DNA of 64,000 bases from Ligula intestinalis (GCA_036362985.1 JAYGXS010000004.1:40381923-40445922), one strand, 5' to 3'; positions 22,340 to 33,480 are shown, counted from the first letter of the stretch. The notes: a model not told the origin generated them from the letters alone. A program made the numbers and translations.

Positions 22340-23050
22340 TTTACACAGGTGGCTACCACCTTCAGCTATTCCAGTGCTCGTTCAAACCAAAATGTCGAGC
22401 AAGCGAGAAGAAACAATTAATTAACGTAATGAAACGCGCGCAAACCAACAAGAAAAAGTTTTAATGAGTAAAATTGTGAATGGAAAGTAAAAACTGCAAG
22501 CAGCACATTTACTTGGTGTACCTTTGTTTGACGGTTCTATTTAAATTACATAAGTCCTTCCAAATATAATCCGAAATATACTTACCATCGATGTCGTCTT
22601 TGCCTAAATTCAGGAATATTTAAGGTATTCAAAAGTATTCATGTCAGTTAAGAGCAAACCCAAAATAAAGCATTATCGACTACATAAAAATGTTGTTTCA
22701 CCTTAAAATAAAATTGAGTATACACTCATAATTTAAAAACTATTGCTCATACACATCTAGTAGTACAAAAAATCGTTAGTTAAAGATTGAGATAAGAAGA
22801 CACGGTTTTTATGCAGTTTTATTATGTTATGAAGAAACACTTTGTATGATGAAGCTGAACATCAAGTCACACTAAACCATTATTGATTTCAACAAAATAG
22901 ATGAAAGGAAGGATAGCATGTGTCATACTGCGAGTAGAAGTGTTGCGTTTAATTACAAGTGAGCCTCGAATGAATAACAGCTCCATCAACGAACATTTCG
23001 GGTAAGCAGCCATCCACTCGCAGTGAGTTGCCTTCAAATGACAGGCTTCC
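22340..23050. other. Unassigned AT-rich sequence
   Basis: No feature recognised. Confidence 0.4.
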
Positions 23051-23056
23051 TCTCAA

Positions 23057-23306
23057 TTAACGAGTTTTTAGTGCGTATGTGTTTGTGTATGTGTGTTTGC
23101 CCGTGAGTCTTGTTCTCAGGGCCTCGTTCCTCGGCTGCTTACAGTCAATAAGTAGACTAGTGCAGTTTAACTGGGTACGTTTCCCAAGACGAGCGTTCCA
23201 CAATCCGAGCTTGGTGCTGAAACGAATTAAACCCACCACCGCAGTTTCCGCTGCCCGGCGATCAGCTTTCACTCTCTTTTATAGCTTCGTTCATTTTAGT
23301 TATTGA
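23057..23306. repeat. GC-rich repeat-like block, unclassified
   Basis: A compositional island with open frames on both strands and a GT-rich stretch (GTATGTGTTTGTGTATGTGTG). No domain is recognised on either strand. I read it as an old mobile-element fragment. Confidence 0.3.
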
Positions 23307-23930
23307 CAAATAAAATTATTGGAGGAGAACAACTGTTTTCAAAATGCTTGCATGCAAATGATGCCGAACTGACAGTAACGGATTTTCTTAGTTATTTGAA
23401 ATAGTAATTAGTTTCCGGAGGAATTACTCCTCGCAGTACTCCATTGAAAATCGACCTTATCGATGAACACTGTTAATACCAAAAAATCAATCTCCACCAA
23501 TGAAGCAGTGATCCAACTTATCATTTCAACGAATTCAACTCAATTTAAGGATGTTAACTCGGTGAAGCAAGCAAAATTAAATAAGCTTAAAATCTAATTA
23601 AATGTCCGCAGATCGAAGAGAGTTCAGAAATTCAATCAAAAATGCTGGTTGTTAAACAATTTACTTCGTCCTAAAGCTTAACCGAATGAACTCAAAGACG
23701 TACCGATTTCGTAGGCATCTGTAATAAAAGAGTACAGCTTGAGAAACAAATCAAAAACTAAGTGGAGTATCACATTTTCACGCCAACCCCGAGATTTGGA
23801 TTCTAATTATACAGTTTTTACCAAAAGAAAAACGCTTCGCGATTCTGTTTTGTAATCGCAATATATATATATACATATGTATATGATTCACTCAGAAATG
23901 TGCGAACACCGATCGAATAGGCTTCCGAAC
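23300..23930. other. Unassigned AT-rich sequence with (AT)n run
   Basis: Contains an AT dinucleotide run near 23860-23885. Nothing else is recognised. Confidence 0.4.
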
Positions 23931-24029
23931 TAAACAAAGTTCATGTGGTGGTCAGAGGTCTCCAACGGGTGATCGCCTGCCAGGCCGATGCTGGCCAAGT
24001 CATAATAGCAGTAAGTGGTGTATGACAGC

Positions 24030-24105
24030 ATCTGAGGGTACCTTCATACAGAAATGTTTCGGACTTATTAGCCTTCATCAGCCAACAGTTACCCTGAAAA
24101 CCAGC
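24030..24105 (-). ncRNA. Hammerhead-ribozyme-like core
   Basis: On the minus strand CTGATGA (24081-24075) is followed by AGGCTAATAAGTCC and then GAAAC, the conserved core order of a hammerhead (CUGANGA, stem II, GAAA). Flanking GGGTA and TACCC could pair as part of stem I with GTA as a possible cleavage triplet. Stem II pairing is weak (GG/CC with a mismatch), so it may be degenerate. Hammerheads are known in PLEs and in flatworm SINE-like repeats; this one abuts SINE sequence. Confidence 0.35.
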
Positions 24106-24149
24106 TAATATATACATATATGCAGATATGCGTATAACAATCTGTTTGA

Positions 24150-24415
24150 GGACCCACTCATCCGTTCAGTGAGCCATTAGAACACTCACTCGAGCCTTCA
24201 CCGCAAGGTAGCTAGAATAAGGCAGAAAGACATTACCAGCAAAGTCATGGGACACATTGAAGGCATTTTGTGGCTCATTCACCTTCGTCAGCTAGTGATA
24301 CCCAACTCCAGAGTTGCCACTGAAATTGCTGCCACACTCGAGTTTTGAACTTGCCTCTCTTCACTCTGAGGCAAACGTCTTAACCATTAAGCCACGAGCT
24401 CACAGTATTGCCGGT
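24150..24415 (-). repeat. tRNA-derived SINE (copy 1)
   Basis: The minus strand begins GTGAGCTCGTGGCTTAATGG, an A-box-like start with TTAAGACGTTTGCCTC following, and has AAGTTCAAAACTCGAGTG as a degenerate B-box. It is inverted relative to the copy at 24490-24630. A block ACTCACTCGAGCCTTCACCG at 24185 is directly repeated at about 24500, indicating shared body sequence. Confidence 0.5.
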
Positions 24416-24489
24416 ATAAGAAAAGGGATATACCGTACCAGAAATTCGCACGCCAATCTGTCATAGAACCCGCTCGTCAGTTCATGTTG

Positions 24490-24630
24490 CCATCAGAGCT
24501 CTCACTCGAGACTCCACCGCGAGGCGGCTAGGACTGTGAGCTCTTGGCTCAATGGTTCAGACGTTTGCCTCTGACCGGACAGACGCGAGTTCATGCCTTT
24601 ACTGGTAATTTCCTTCTGCATATATATATT
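24490..24630 (+). repeat. tRNA-derived SINE (copy 2)
   Basis: The plus strand reads GTGAGCTCTTGGCTCAATGG (A-box), CAGACGTTTGCCTCTGACCG and ACGCGAGTTCATGCCTT (B-box). It matches copy 1 in the opposite orientation and lies directly outside the left inverted arm of the following PLE. Confidence 0.5.
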
Positions 24631-24660
24631 GCTAATAGAAGCGAAAATGCGTGATCCCGG

Positions 24661-26501
24661 GCATATTTGAGAAAGCAAGGCGATCACGGGAACCAAAGGC
24701 TTATCGCCCTGACGTTCCGGAATCAGACAAGGTTCCATTGTCAACGGTAATAGTTACACAAATTGTCACAGTACTTATGGGTTACATAAGCTAGACAGCC
24801 TAAGGACTTTTGTCGTCATGCGGCCATGTGCTTGTCTTGTCAAGGGGCGGTGGTTGCGTCGGAGTGATAACGACCATTGATCGCGTTCGCGTGGTCCGTT
24901 GGTTGGGTTCACCCGTCGTTCTGCTGTATACAACTTCCCAAAAACGTGCGAGCGGCGGCTACCATGTCCGTGTTCAGGTCTCGGTTGCTGCCGGTTTGGC
25001 GATCATTTTTGCCGTAATCTTGTCTCAGCGCGTGCTCGCATTCGTTTGCGTTCACATCCTGTTGCTGGTCCCGTAGGTCTGTGGTCGTCATGGCTTGCCC
25101 TGCATTGACGACTGCGTCTGGAGGTCGTGCACGTTCGTTTGTGATGTCGGTTGGCGCCTCTGGTCGGCGTTCCTGTCCGTGGTCCCGTTGCTTGTGCTTA
25201 ACCCATAAAACTTGGTAGGCTGTCGGCAACGTCATAAAACGTTTGATTGAATTGGTTGTGGTATGCCAGGACGCAGCTTCTTGAAAAGCGAACGTGTTTT
25301 ACTGTAGCTGTGCAACGTTTTGCTACTAGAGAGAATTGGTCCTGTCTGCGCACCGCTGTTTCGTGCGTGATCATACGGATCTGCAATCGCTTGCCCGTTT
25401 CCATGATATAGTTCACTTTGCCGGAACTGCACTTGATCCGGTACCCGAAGTCGGCTGTTTTACCTCGGGACAGGGGAGCCTTTGTTTTTATTAACAATCA
25501 TGGGAACGTTGTCTTGGTTCTCTGGGCGATGCCGATACTCAATGGTTGCAGGAGTCGAGCGTTTTCTTCATACGCGTTTGCAATATAAGGTAGCGCACGC
25601 CAGACTTTTGTTTGGTGTACCGTTGGCATTCCCATTGGGTTGACCTGTCTACTGCGCTCTATGAACCTCCGTGCGTACCCGTTGGTGGTGAACATCTGCT
25701 GTAGTTAGCAAAGTTCGGCCAATTTGTCTGCTCTTTTGCTGGAGTGAGTTTCAACCCTTTTGTACAGACTTCGTAAGAGCTGCGTTTGTAACACAACGGG
25801 TGGTTGCTTTGGTAGCTCAGGATCTGAAGCATGTTAGTGGCTTTCTCGTTTACTGTTGTCTTTAGATTCCCGTCAGTCTTGCGATGAACCAATACATCCA
25901 GGAACGCTATCTACCGTCGTTCTATGCCTCCATCGTTAATTGAATATCCGGAAAAATTGAGTTCAGGAGGGCATTGAAGTTCGTGACTGTTTCGCGCTTT
26001 ATAATGACGAAAGTGTCGTCCAGATAACACGCCCAAAAGTTTAGCTTGTGGGGGGAATGCAGGGCAAGCCATGACGACCACAGGCCCGCGGGACCAGCAA
26101 CAGGATGTGAACGCAAACGAATGCGAGCACGCGCTGAGACAAGATTACGGCAAAGATGATCGCCAGACCGGCAGCAACCGAGACCTGAGCAAGGGCATGG
26201 TAGCCACCGTTCGCACGTTTTTGGGAAGTTGTATACAGCAGAACGACGGGTAAACCCAACCAACGGACCACGCGAACGCGATCAATGGCCGTTATCATTC
26301 CTACGCCACCACCGCCCCCTGACAAGACGAACTCACGGCGGCATGACAACAACAGTCATTGACCTGTCTAGCTTATATCATCCATAAATGCTGTGGCAGT
26401 TCGTGTAGCTATTACCTTTGACAATGGAAGCTTGTCTGATTGCGAAACGTCAGGATGATGAGCCCTTGGTTCCCGTGATCGGCTTACCTTCTTAAATATG
26501 C
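24661..26501 (-). mobile_element. PLE fragment between 446-bp inverted arms
   Basis: Left arm 24661-25106 and right arm 26055-26501 are reverse complements over about 446 bases, with roughly 85% identity by eye. Between them lies a minus-strand PLE truncated just upstream of RT motif C. The left arm occupies the 3' UTR position, so the right arm is an inverted copy of the 3' end placed at the truncated 5' side. This is the same architecture as the element at 12.3-14.16 kb, with more divergence. Confidence 0.75.
25205..26050 (-). pseudogene. PLE RT C-terminus and GIY-YIG domain
   Basis: On the minus strand: FWACYLDDTFVIIKRETVTN at about 26040-25980 (catalytic motif C, YLDD), NALLNSIFPDIQLT, MVHRKTDGNLKTTV (after the 'FLDVLV' position), ILSYQSNHPL, then NGYARRFIERSR and TKVWRALPYIANAYEENARL, and in the endonuclease FGYRIKCSSGKVNYIMETGK and RLQIRM. 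The YIG of GIY-YIG reads YIM. Several frame changes break it. It is truncated at the 5' side exactly where the inverted arm begins. Confidence 0.75.
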
Positions 26502-26519
26502 ATACTTCTCTTCTCAGAA

Positions 26520-28600
26520 TATGTTCGGGCGTGAAGCGCCTGAATCAATACTTCTCCATAGATCGTCCTCACATCTTGCCCTTTCTGTTTTTGATTTCCT
26601 TAATGTAATCGTCTTCGCTGACAAAGTCTATGTCCAGATATTTGTTTAAAAATTTGTTATTTTAAGGAAAGCCATAGTCCGTGCACGTCTCCGAACTAAA
26701 AAAATGCAACTTCAATTTAAGCAGGACTCCCACTGTGCATCCAAGAAATGAATGAAAGTGGTCATTAGAAATCTGAGCATTCCGCAATATTTCAGGTGGT
26801 TTTATAAAGCCCCGGACACAGTACTTGCCTATGACCTATACCTAGGACTTTATTTGCGTTAGCAGTTTACTCTGTAAATTGAAATGAAATAAACCTATAT
26901 AGCTGACGGTCTGATGCCCAGTTTTACGGAAGTTATTACCCTAGGAGGAGAATTTCGGGAAAACAACTCTTATGTGTCTATTTTTCGCTAGCCAGGTTTT
27001 TGTAAGAAGCCGGCAATAGTCTGCATTAGAATACTTAACAGACGCATTAACCTGGAATGTGGATGTAAAAAATTAGAAACTTACCAAATAGCGTCACTGA
27101 AAGAGTGCGTTCGATGTGACATACCATCTTAAGTATTCCCGACATGTAAGTTATGTCTGCGATCTAATTATTATTTGCTATTCTGAACCAACGTCATGTA
27201 TAAATTGCATTACAGGCTTTTTAAACTATATTAAGACTCTACCTAACTGTGTTTTGAGGAGTTTTGTTGCTCGTTCACGTCGTAAGTTTTAAACGCTCAG
27301 TTTCCTTAAAGAATCTAATATTTGGACGACCGATCTTCCTAATTAAGGGCAATTCACGCTAACCTTTTCTGCCATAGTCAATCAGGTGGGTCATGTAGCC
27401 TTTCTCCTCCTTCACCATCAATTCACATGTTATAAATACAAAACGCTCCGTTTTTGATGTCTTGTACACGTGTTGTTTTACAGATGTCCTCAATTTTTGC
27501 TGTGTTAGGCCTAGAAAGCATACATTCGTTGGATTATTTTATATACACAGAATATATTGTTTTAAAGGAGCAAAAACACATATTAAGACGGGTTTTAAAT
27601 CGAACCGCCCCAGCTTTCTGTTCCTTATCATTTGAGGAAAAAACTAGAACCCGGTGTAGGTAGACATAAGTATCAGTTTATTCGTTATACTTGATAAAAG
27701 TTTCAAGCAGAAATTAGCCCAGCTTTGAGCGTATGCCTCCAAGAGGTTACCTTTTTACTAATCTTAGCATTACCGCATGCCCAAACCTTTTGATAACAGA
27801 TATAGTGTTTTCAAAATTTTACTCGTTCTTCCTATTTATTTTTACTTGTAGCCCCAAATTATTTACCTTTTAATTTATAAAAGGACCCCCACAAATGCAA
27901 AAACTTAGATATGAAAGAACTGTCTCAAGTTAAATGTTTCTATGTCAATGCTATAGTCCATTCTGAGGTACTCTTCTACTAAACTAGGGTTAGTACACAG
28001 CAAGTAAAAAAAGCGAAATAGGTTATTTTCTTGACACTTTCTTACGACAGTTGGGAGTATTGATATCTTGATTATTACAGAGAACGGTATTTCCCTTGAG
28101 AACGGTCACATTCTAAAAAAAAGCACAAAATTGTATTTATTAAATATATATCAACATTCGATCAAAAAACAGCTTCTGAAGTTCAAAGAGTGCATGCAAA
28201 AACGTAGTAAACAGTTCTATATGCAATTATCATAGGTTAAATTGCTTTAAAGCTCTAATTGTTTCAAGAGTATTAAATATTCATATAAGGTACAAAAGAG
28301 TCAACCCTTATGGCTCTTATATGAAATTTAAAAGCATACATATTTATTCGTGGTTCAGCAAAACATGCTAGGCATTAAATAACCTTAGCTGAACAGGATC
28401 ATCTTTTGGAAGCCATCGCTCTTTCTACAAAGGTACCGAGAATGTACGTATGCGCGTGTCTGCTTGCCCAACAGCTGATGTTGTCAAGCCGTTTACCCAA
28501 ATTTCCGTTACTTTATCTGAATGAAGATGGAGCACTTCAGGAGAATTCTATACACTTAGAATGCCCTAAGAAGATTTGAATACGTAATTTTTAGGTGTGT
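26520..28600. other. Unassigned AT-rich sequence
   Basis: Only one weak item: a plus-strand frame after TTGTTTTACAG at 27472-27663 with no recognised motif. Nothing else is supported. Confidence 0.4.
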
Positions 28601-28635
28601 TGAATTGAAGCAAGTGCACTTTGTCTTACAGAGGG

Positions 28636-28740
28636 GTAAGTTTAGAACGTCGCGCAACTGATATCCACATCGTAGCTGGAGGGTTTCGGGCAGTGCACGA
28701 ATGGCGCGGAGAATTCCGGTGAAAAGAGGACTAGAAATAT
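28636..28740 (-). CDS. Candidate exon of unknown frame
   Basis: A GC-richer minus-strand segment lies between CATATTTCTAG and CCCTCT|GTAAGA, a good acceptor-donor pair. Frame 2 gives PLFTGILRAIRALPETLQ and LRCGYQLRDVLNLPL, and remains open to the donor; another frame gives FSAPFVHCPKPSSYDVD before a stop. Downstream of the ML-like gene on the same strand, it could belong to a neighbouring gene. No family recognised. Confidence 0.3.
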
Positions 28741-28759
28741 GAAGTTTCATTGACTATTT

Positions 28760-29680
28760 CTACTTGATAGTTTACGACAAGAGTTTATGTGAGCAGAGTA
28801 ATTTAGGTTTAGTATAATAATGAGCAAATTCAGCGCAAGTTTTTATGTTTTGCATTGGGTCACTTGATAAGCCACACTGATTTAAACATAAAGAACAAGA
28901 TTTAGACTAATTTTTTTATCTACGGTAGTCGGATGCTTAATAGAACAAAAGATTGCAGATGAACAATTTCAGTTTAAACTACCTCCTCGAAAAAATGCAC
29001 TTTAACTTAAAAGTTTTTCTTACGCTTGTGGATGCATCGCTTTTGCCGTAGGTGTTCGGTGATGCAGGTAGCGTGGCTTGTGGTTATACACGTCATGTTC
29101 AAAACATTGTAAAACCAAACTAACATAGTTAAAAAGCGTCAGTGGTATATGACGTCTTAGGCCAGAATGAAAACCAAATGTCTGAATACGGTGAATTGTC
29201 TTTAGAATAAATAAATATTCACCGGAAAAAACGTTGCAGCTAATAATTCAATATTAACATGTTAGACTAGTTTGACAGGATCAAACTGAAGCTAAATATC
29301 TGGGTGTTCTTTTTTTAATATTTTGCAGTTATTTAGCATAAAGGTGCACTATGGAGGATTTTTCAGCAATTTTTCGACAAAGATTATTGACTTGTGGACA
29401 TTCTGCGAAAAAATGGCGACTAAATCAAAATTCGCCTGAATAAAATCGAAGCTGAAGTTTGCACATGAAGTATGTTTGATCACATTCGCACGACAAAACT
29501 GAACCTAGAATATTACTTGTTTCCGTTTGTTGGCAAAAAACAGCCTTTCAGCACAAACGCACTGTTGTTAATTCATATATATTTTGTTTAAGAAGCAATG
29601 GTTCTCTGGTTTCCTCGCAGTGTTTTAGACCAAGAGCATATCACAATTATTTAGTTTCCGAATAGTCAGTTGTATTTCAA
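28760..29680. other. Unassigned AT-rich sequence
   Basis: No feature recognised. Presumably intergenic or 3' flank of the minus-strand gene ending at 29685. Confidence 0.4.
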
Positions 29681-29684
29681 CAAC

Positions 29685-29851
29685 TTAGTTGAACAAATTT
29701 AGCAACGTACACTGCGGCAAAGATGTCAACATTTTTCTATAAATAATATAGATTTTTGGACTATCGGCATCCATGTTGGAGAAGCGAATTGCTTGAATGT
29801 CCCTTTTACTGACGTTGAAGATTTCGAATTTGAAGATGTTTGATCCCGGAA
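29685..29851 (-). CDS. ML-like secreted protein gene, last exon
   Basis: Acceptor CCTGTCGTTTTTTAG opens two bases plus 54 codons and a stop. Two bases complete the single base left by the exon at 30559-30643, restoring a valine. It encodes PGSNIFKFEIFNVSKRDIQ then AIRFSNMDADSPKIY, corresponding by pattern to the last strands of an ML domain ('psikl.vew.l.d......cw.i'). Joined exons give 38+28+1+54 = 121 residues, the size of an ML core. An N-glycosylation sequon (NVS) is present. First exon and signal peptide were not located and may lie beyond the PLE at 31.4-33.5 kb. Confidence 0.5.
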
Positions 29852-30558
29852 CTAAAAAACGACAGGCAATAAATTTTACGACAGAAATAGTAACGAGCAA
29901 AATTGCCTTATATAGATAAATTGCTTAATGAGAAAAACTGATAATTCAGAAATGGTCCCTCCATTCCACTTTATCTTTCTCCGTACTCTTATGTACTGTA
30001 AGCATATCACTTTGTCTAGCTTGCAATATCTTTTCTAATGGTCTTTCCAAATGCAAAACGCTGCGAATTTTTGCGGCCTGTGAATTTATTTTTCTTATTT
30101 GCTCTTTTTGTATGCTATTTTTCAATTTTGCCCCATTTAGTACCAGTGGCAAATACTTTGGAAACGTTTTTGATTTAGCAGAAATGAGGTAGTCTACTGT
30201 AGATGATATGAGATCATGTTTCATTCGACAGCTTTGTGTGCCAACTGACTCCGGTAAACTTACTTTCCGCCGGAGCTTTGTCCCTAACTAAGGTCAACTA
30301 TCGAAAGTTGCCTATTCTAGTTATTATTTCCTTTTGTCAGTTGTCCACAGCAGTGCCCACTGGATGTAAAACCAAGCTAACATCGACCGTCTAAGACAAC
30401 AATTTCCACGAGTTAACTAATTCCATTTTTGTTTTATTACATCTGTCGTTTACGGCGACTAATAAAATATTGAACTTTAATGCATATAGGACGGCTAATT
30501 ATTAAATAAATTGGTCCTCGGAACTGTTTCAAGGATGCTGCTGACATGAGGTACGTAC

Positions 30559-30643
30559 CATTAGTGAGTTTACATTCAAGCAGCTCATCGGCACATTTGC
30601 ATTTGCCTTCGTTGAAAGTGTAAATATCTCCAATTATGACTTC
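30559..30643 (-). CDS. ML-like secreted protein gene, third-quarter exon
   Basis: Acceptor CCTTATTTCAG and donor AATG|GTACGT flank 85 bases, phase 0 in, phase 1 out, matching both neighbours. It encodes EVIIGDIYTFNEGKCKCADE then LLECKLTN. In ML/NPC2 proteins the corresponding region is 'v.g.......p....C......C.l.kg.ty', so the cysteines fall where expected. The exon's strict splice signals in AT-rich DNA are the strongest evidence for a real gene here. Confidence 0.55.
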
Positions 30644-30735
30644 CTGAAATAAGGCATTAACAATATCAGCGTCAAATATTTGGCAACAGTGACCTATTAT
30701 TGATATAACTTGTGAATATGAAAGTTTAATTTTAC

Positions 30736-30851
30736 CTTGACTTGCACAAGACTAACATTGGGCTTAAATGGAATATATGCTGTTATGTTCGTTGGGTCTT
30801 GCAAAAAGGAGAAATTGCAGTCGTATGTCTTGCACAACGGATCCCAAAGAG
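30736..30851 (-). CDS. ML-like secreted protein gene, middle exon
   Basis: Acceptor TTTGCACCTCTGTCTACAG and donor GTCAAG|GTAAAA bound 116 bases: two leftover bases then 38 codons, ending in phase 0. It encodes LWDPLCKTYDCNFSFLQDPT then NITAYIPFKPNVSLVQVK. The order C-4x-C followed by alternating hydrophobics and F-x-P-N parallels the NPC2 segment 'pC....C.l..g....v.v.F.sn'. NFS, NIT and NVS are N-glycosylation sequons. ML proteins bind sterols or other lipids in the extracellular space or lysosome; ligand here is unknown. A search with the joined 121 residues would decide the family. Confidence 0.55.
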
Positions 30852-31407
30852 CTGTAGACAGAGGTGCAAACAATAGGTTACTCTAGAAAATGCGTTGCAT
30901 ATTATGTAAGAAAATTTTACAGAAGGTACGATGATTTGAACAGACGTCACAATCGCAGGAAGGTCATTTCATCTTACACCACAGTTGTGTGTAATGACTA
31001 AGTTTACCATGTTCAGTTAAATACAGTCATCTCACGCGGATAAAAGCCTTAGGTCATTTTGGTGAATAATATCGCATAGTTACAACCAGATCAGATTAGA
31101 CTTTTCCAACGCCCATATTCCAAATTTGCATGTGGGCATGACTGCATCGAGTTGGCAATATCTGCTGAATTAAACGTGTGAAGGGTTCATTTGCACGTCA
31201 CTGCAGGTCGCCTAGTCAAATTTATGTATTGATACTTGAATCGCAACAAGGCTACTTAGTGACCATTTTTTAAATTCATGCTCCATACTTAAGGCGATTT
31301 AAAATCTCCACAGTCAATTCCAAAAGGATTGATTATATCGTGAATAATTCAGTGCAGTTTTCTTTTGGTAAAGGAGACATATGGTCGATCACTGGAACAA
31401 TTTTTTT

Positions 31408-31450
31408 TTCCTGAGCTGTCGAGCTCTTACAAGAGCTCATCGTCAGAGAT
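31408..31450 (-). ncRNA. Hammerhead-like motif in PLE terminal region
   Basis: On the minus strand CTGACGA is followed by the hairpin GAGCTCTTGTAAGAGCTC (8-bp perfect stem) and GACA, then GCTCAGG. This is the hammerhead order CUGANGA, stem II, GAAA, with one core base changed (GACA for GAAA), which should inactivate it. It lies 3' of the PLE coding remnant, where PLEs are known to carry hammerheads. Stem I pairing was not resolved by eye. Confidence 0.5.
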
Positions 31451-31750
31451 GGAGAAACAGTAACAAATGTGGAAGCTACTTGGGGCCTGTGTACAATAAG
31501 TAAAATTTTGAATGTCCAGAAAATCAATAATTGTGTGTGCTGCCGACTTGCCACTGAGGGCTGTACTAGCCTGTGCCACCTGCAAGATCGACAAGTTGGG
31601 TGGAAATATTTACAGAAATAGAATCGTCAACAAACAAGTGGGAGTGATGGGCAATTAAAAAAGGCATAGGAGAAGGGAAGGAGGACGAGAAGAGAGGGAT
31701 TATGTAGCCTTGGGCGCCAAATGACCACGTCAGCATCGAAAGTGGGATGA

Positions 31751-33480
31751 TTATGGAGGATAATGGGCCAATTGATTACGGCTGGCGTCTAGATGTAATT
31801 GTTTGCAAAAGTGTAAGACCCTGTACGCTGGCGCCAATTCGACACATCTGTTGACTGAATTGTAATACGTGGACCAGGCTTCGATAAATTCTCTGCTCGT
31901 CTTGTTTCCCGCGTGTATGAGTACCTTGACGGTAGCGAAGTTGAATTCATGGCCTGTTTCGTAGGTGTGAGTTGTAACTTGTGAAGATTCGTCATCTATT
32001 TGCACGGCCTGCTTGTGTTCACGTATACGCGATCCGAGCATGCATTCCGTTTGACCTGTATAATTAGAGGGACCGTTTAGGCATGGTATGCGATAAACTA
32101 CACCAGATCGTTCATTCTGCGTAAGCCGGTATTTTATTTTCATCACTCTGCTGCGCATTTTAGCTTTGGGTCTGTGTGCAATTCCAACACCTAGTCCCGC
32201 AGCGATGCGCTCCGTCGCTTCTGAGATGTCTTTTATGTATGACAGAGCATGCCATATCTTCGGTGGTTCTTCTGTTTGGGTCCCCCGGGGCCGAACGCGT
32301 AGGCATTGGTTTATAAATGCTTATGGATAACCGTTCCGCATGAACTGGTCGCGGATATATCTGGCCTCACATGCCTTTTTCTCTGGTTTACTGCAGTGGG
32401 TCTGGATCTGTTTGAAGAGTGTTTTTACACAGCTCGGTTTGTGAACAACTGGATGGTTACTGTGAAAACTTAGGAGTTTTGTTGTGTTCATCGCCTTCCT
32501 GTAAACCGTCGTCTCAAATTCACCGTTGGGTGTTTTCTTGACGAGGACATCAAGGAAAGGCAGCTGCTGCTCTTTTTTTCCGTGTAAATTGTATGTCAGG
32601 AAATATTCCATTCAGCAAATCATGGAAGTTTTGCAGTCTATTTCTCTTGATAATGACAAACGCGTCGTCAACGTAGTGGTGCCAGAATACAGGTTTCTGT
32701 TGAGCAAAGGCGATGTTCTGACACTAAGCCGGAGTTCGGGGAGCCCATTGGAGTTCCTTTGATCTGTTCGTACGTTTCTCCAGCAAAGGTAAAGTAAGTT
32801 TTCTGGCAGAAATCGAATAACCTCATGAGGTGTTAAATTTTTAGTGGGCTTTGGGCCTCATCATATGCCTCTCCCGTCTTTTCTGTAAGATATTGTGTGC
32901 CAGTTTTGGCAATATGAATGTGAACAATGAAGTCACATCGAAAGAGACCATGATTTCGTCCGATTGAATCGTCCGACCTCGGAGGTCCTCGATGAATCGA
33001 GAGGCTGATAAAACTGAGGTAATCCAGTTGCCTTGGAGGAATTTGAGTTTTCTTTACATCTAATTTGCCAAGTTAGAGGCTGGGCTGCTTTTAAGGGCAA
33101 CGATTGGCCGAAGTGGGACATTCAGTTTGTAGATTTTTTGGAAGTCCATAAAATCGCGCCAGAGCTGTATTCGTTACTTTCATTTTGCACCACTCATTCA
33201 TAGTGATCACATTCTTTGCGGGTATCTCTGAGAAGTTGAGTCAATCGGTTGGATAATGATTTGGCTTGCGAATTTGGTGTAGGTTGGTAAAATGCTCTGG
33301 CATCAAGAAGAGTCTTAGCTATGTCGTTATAATCGTGCCGGTTTATCACGACAGTCGACCGTTTGCGGGTCTGCTGAGCGAAAGACCTCTATTTGGATAT
33401 TATTTCACTTGCAGTACTCCATTCTTCTACAGGCAGGGGAAAATTTACGGTACTTGCCAGCCAATGCGTTCTTTGATGGT
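31751..33480 (-). pseudogene. PLE RT and GIY-YIG, frame-shifted
   Basis: In order on the minus strand: FMDFQKIYKLNVPLRPIVAL ('GLPK.hK...PLRPIVs'), MVSFDVTSLFTFI near 32950 (motif A), KTYFTFAGETYEQIKGTPMG near 32790, HYVDDAFVIIKRNRL near 32680 (catalytic YVDD intact), QQLPFLDVLVKKTPNG, HSNHPVVHKPSCVKTLF, then RSGVVYRIPCLNGPSNYTGQ and TECMLGSRIREHK (GIY-YIG, here VVY...YTG). At least three frame shifts and several stops interrupt it. Coding identity to the other PLEs in the window is low, so it is a separate family. Confidence 0.8.

Noticed and set aside
24810..25235. Open frames on both strands (up to 108 codons)
   Set aside because: They fall in the inverted arm of a PLE and recur in the other arm; no domain is recognisable.
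26430..26480. Possible hammerhead core (TCTGATTGCGAAACGTC) in the right PLE arm
   Set aside because: There is no room for stem II between CTGA and GAAA, and the left arm copy reads GGAAC instead.
29946..30224. 92-codon minus-strand open frame starting with ATG
   Set aside because: It lies inside the intron between two phase-matched exons, is very AT-rich and lysine-heavy, and shows no domain; probably chance.
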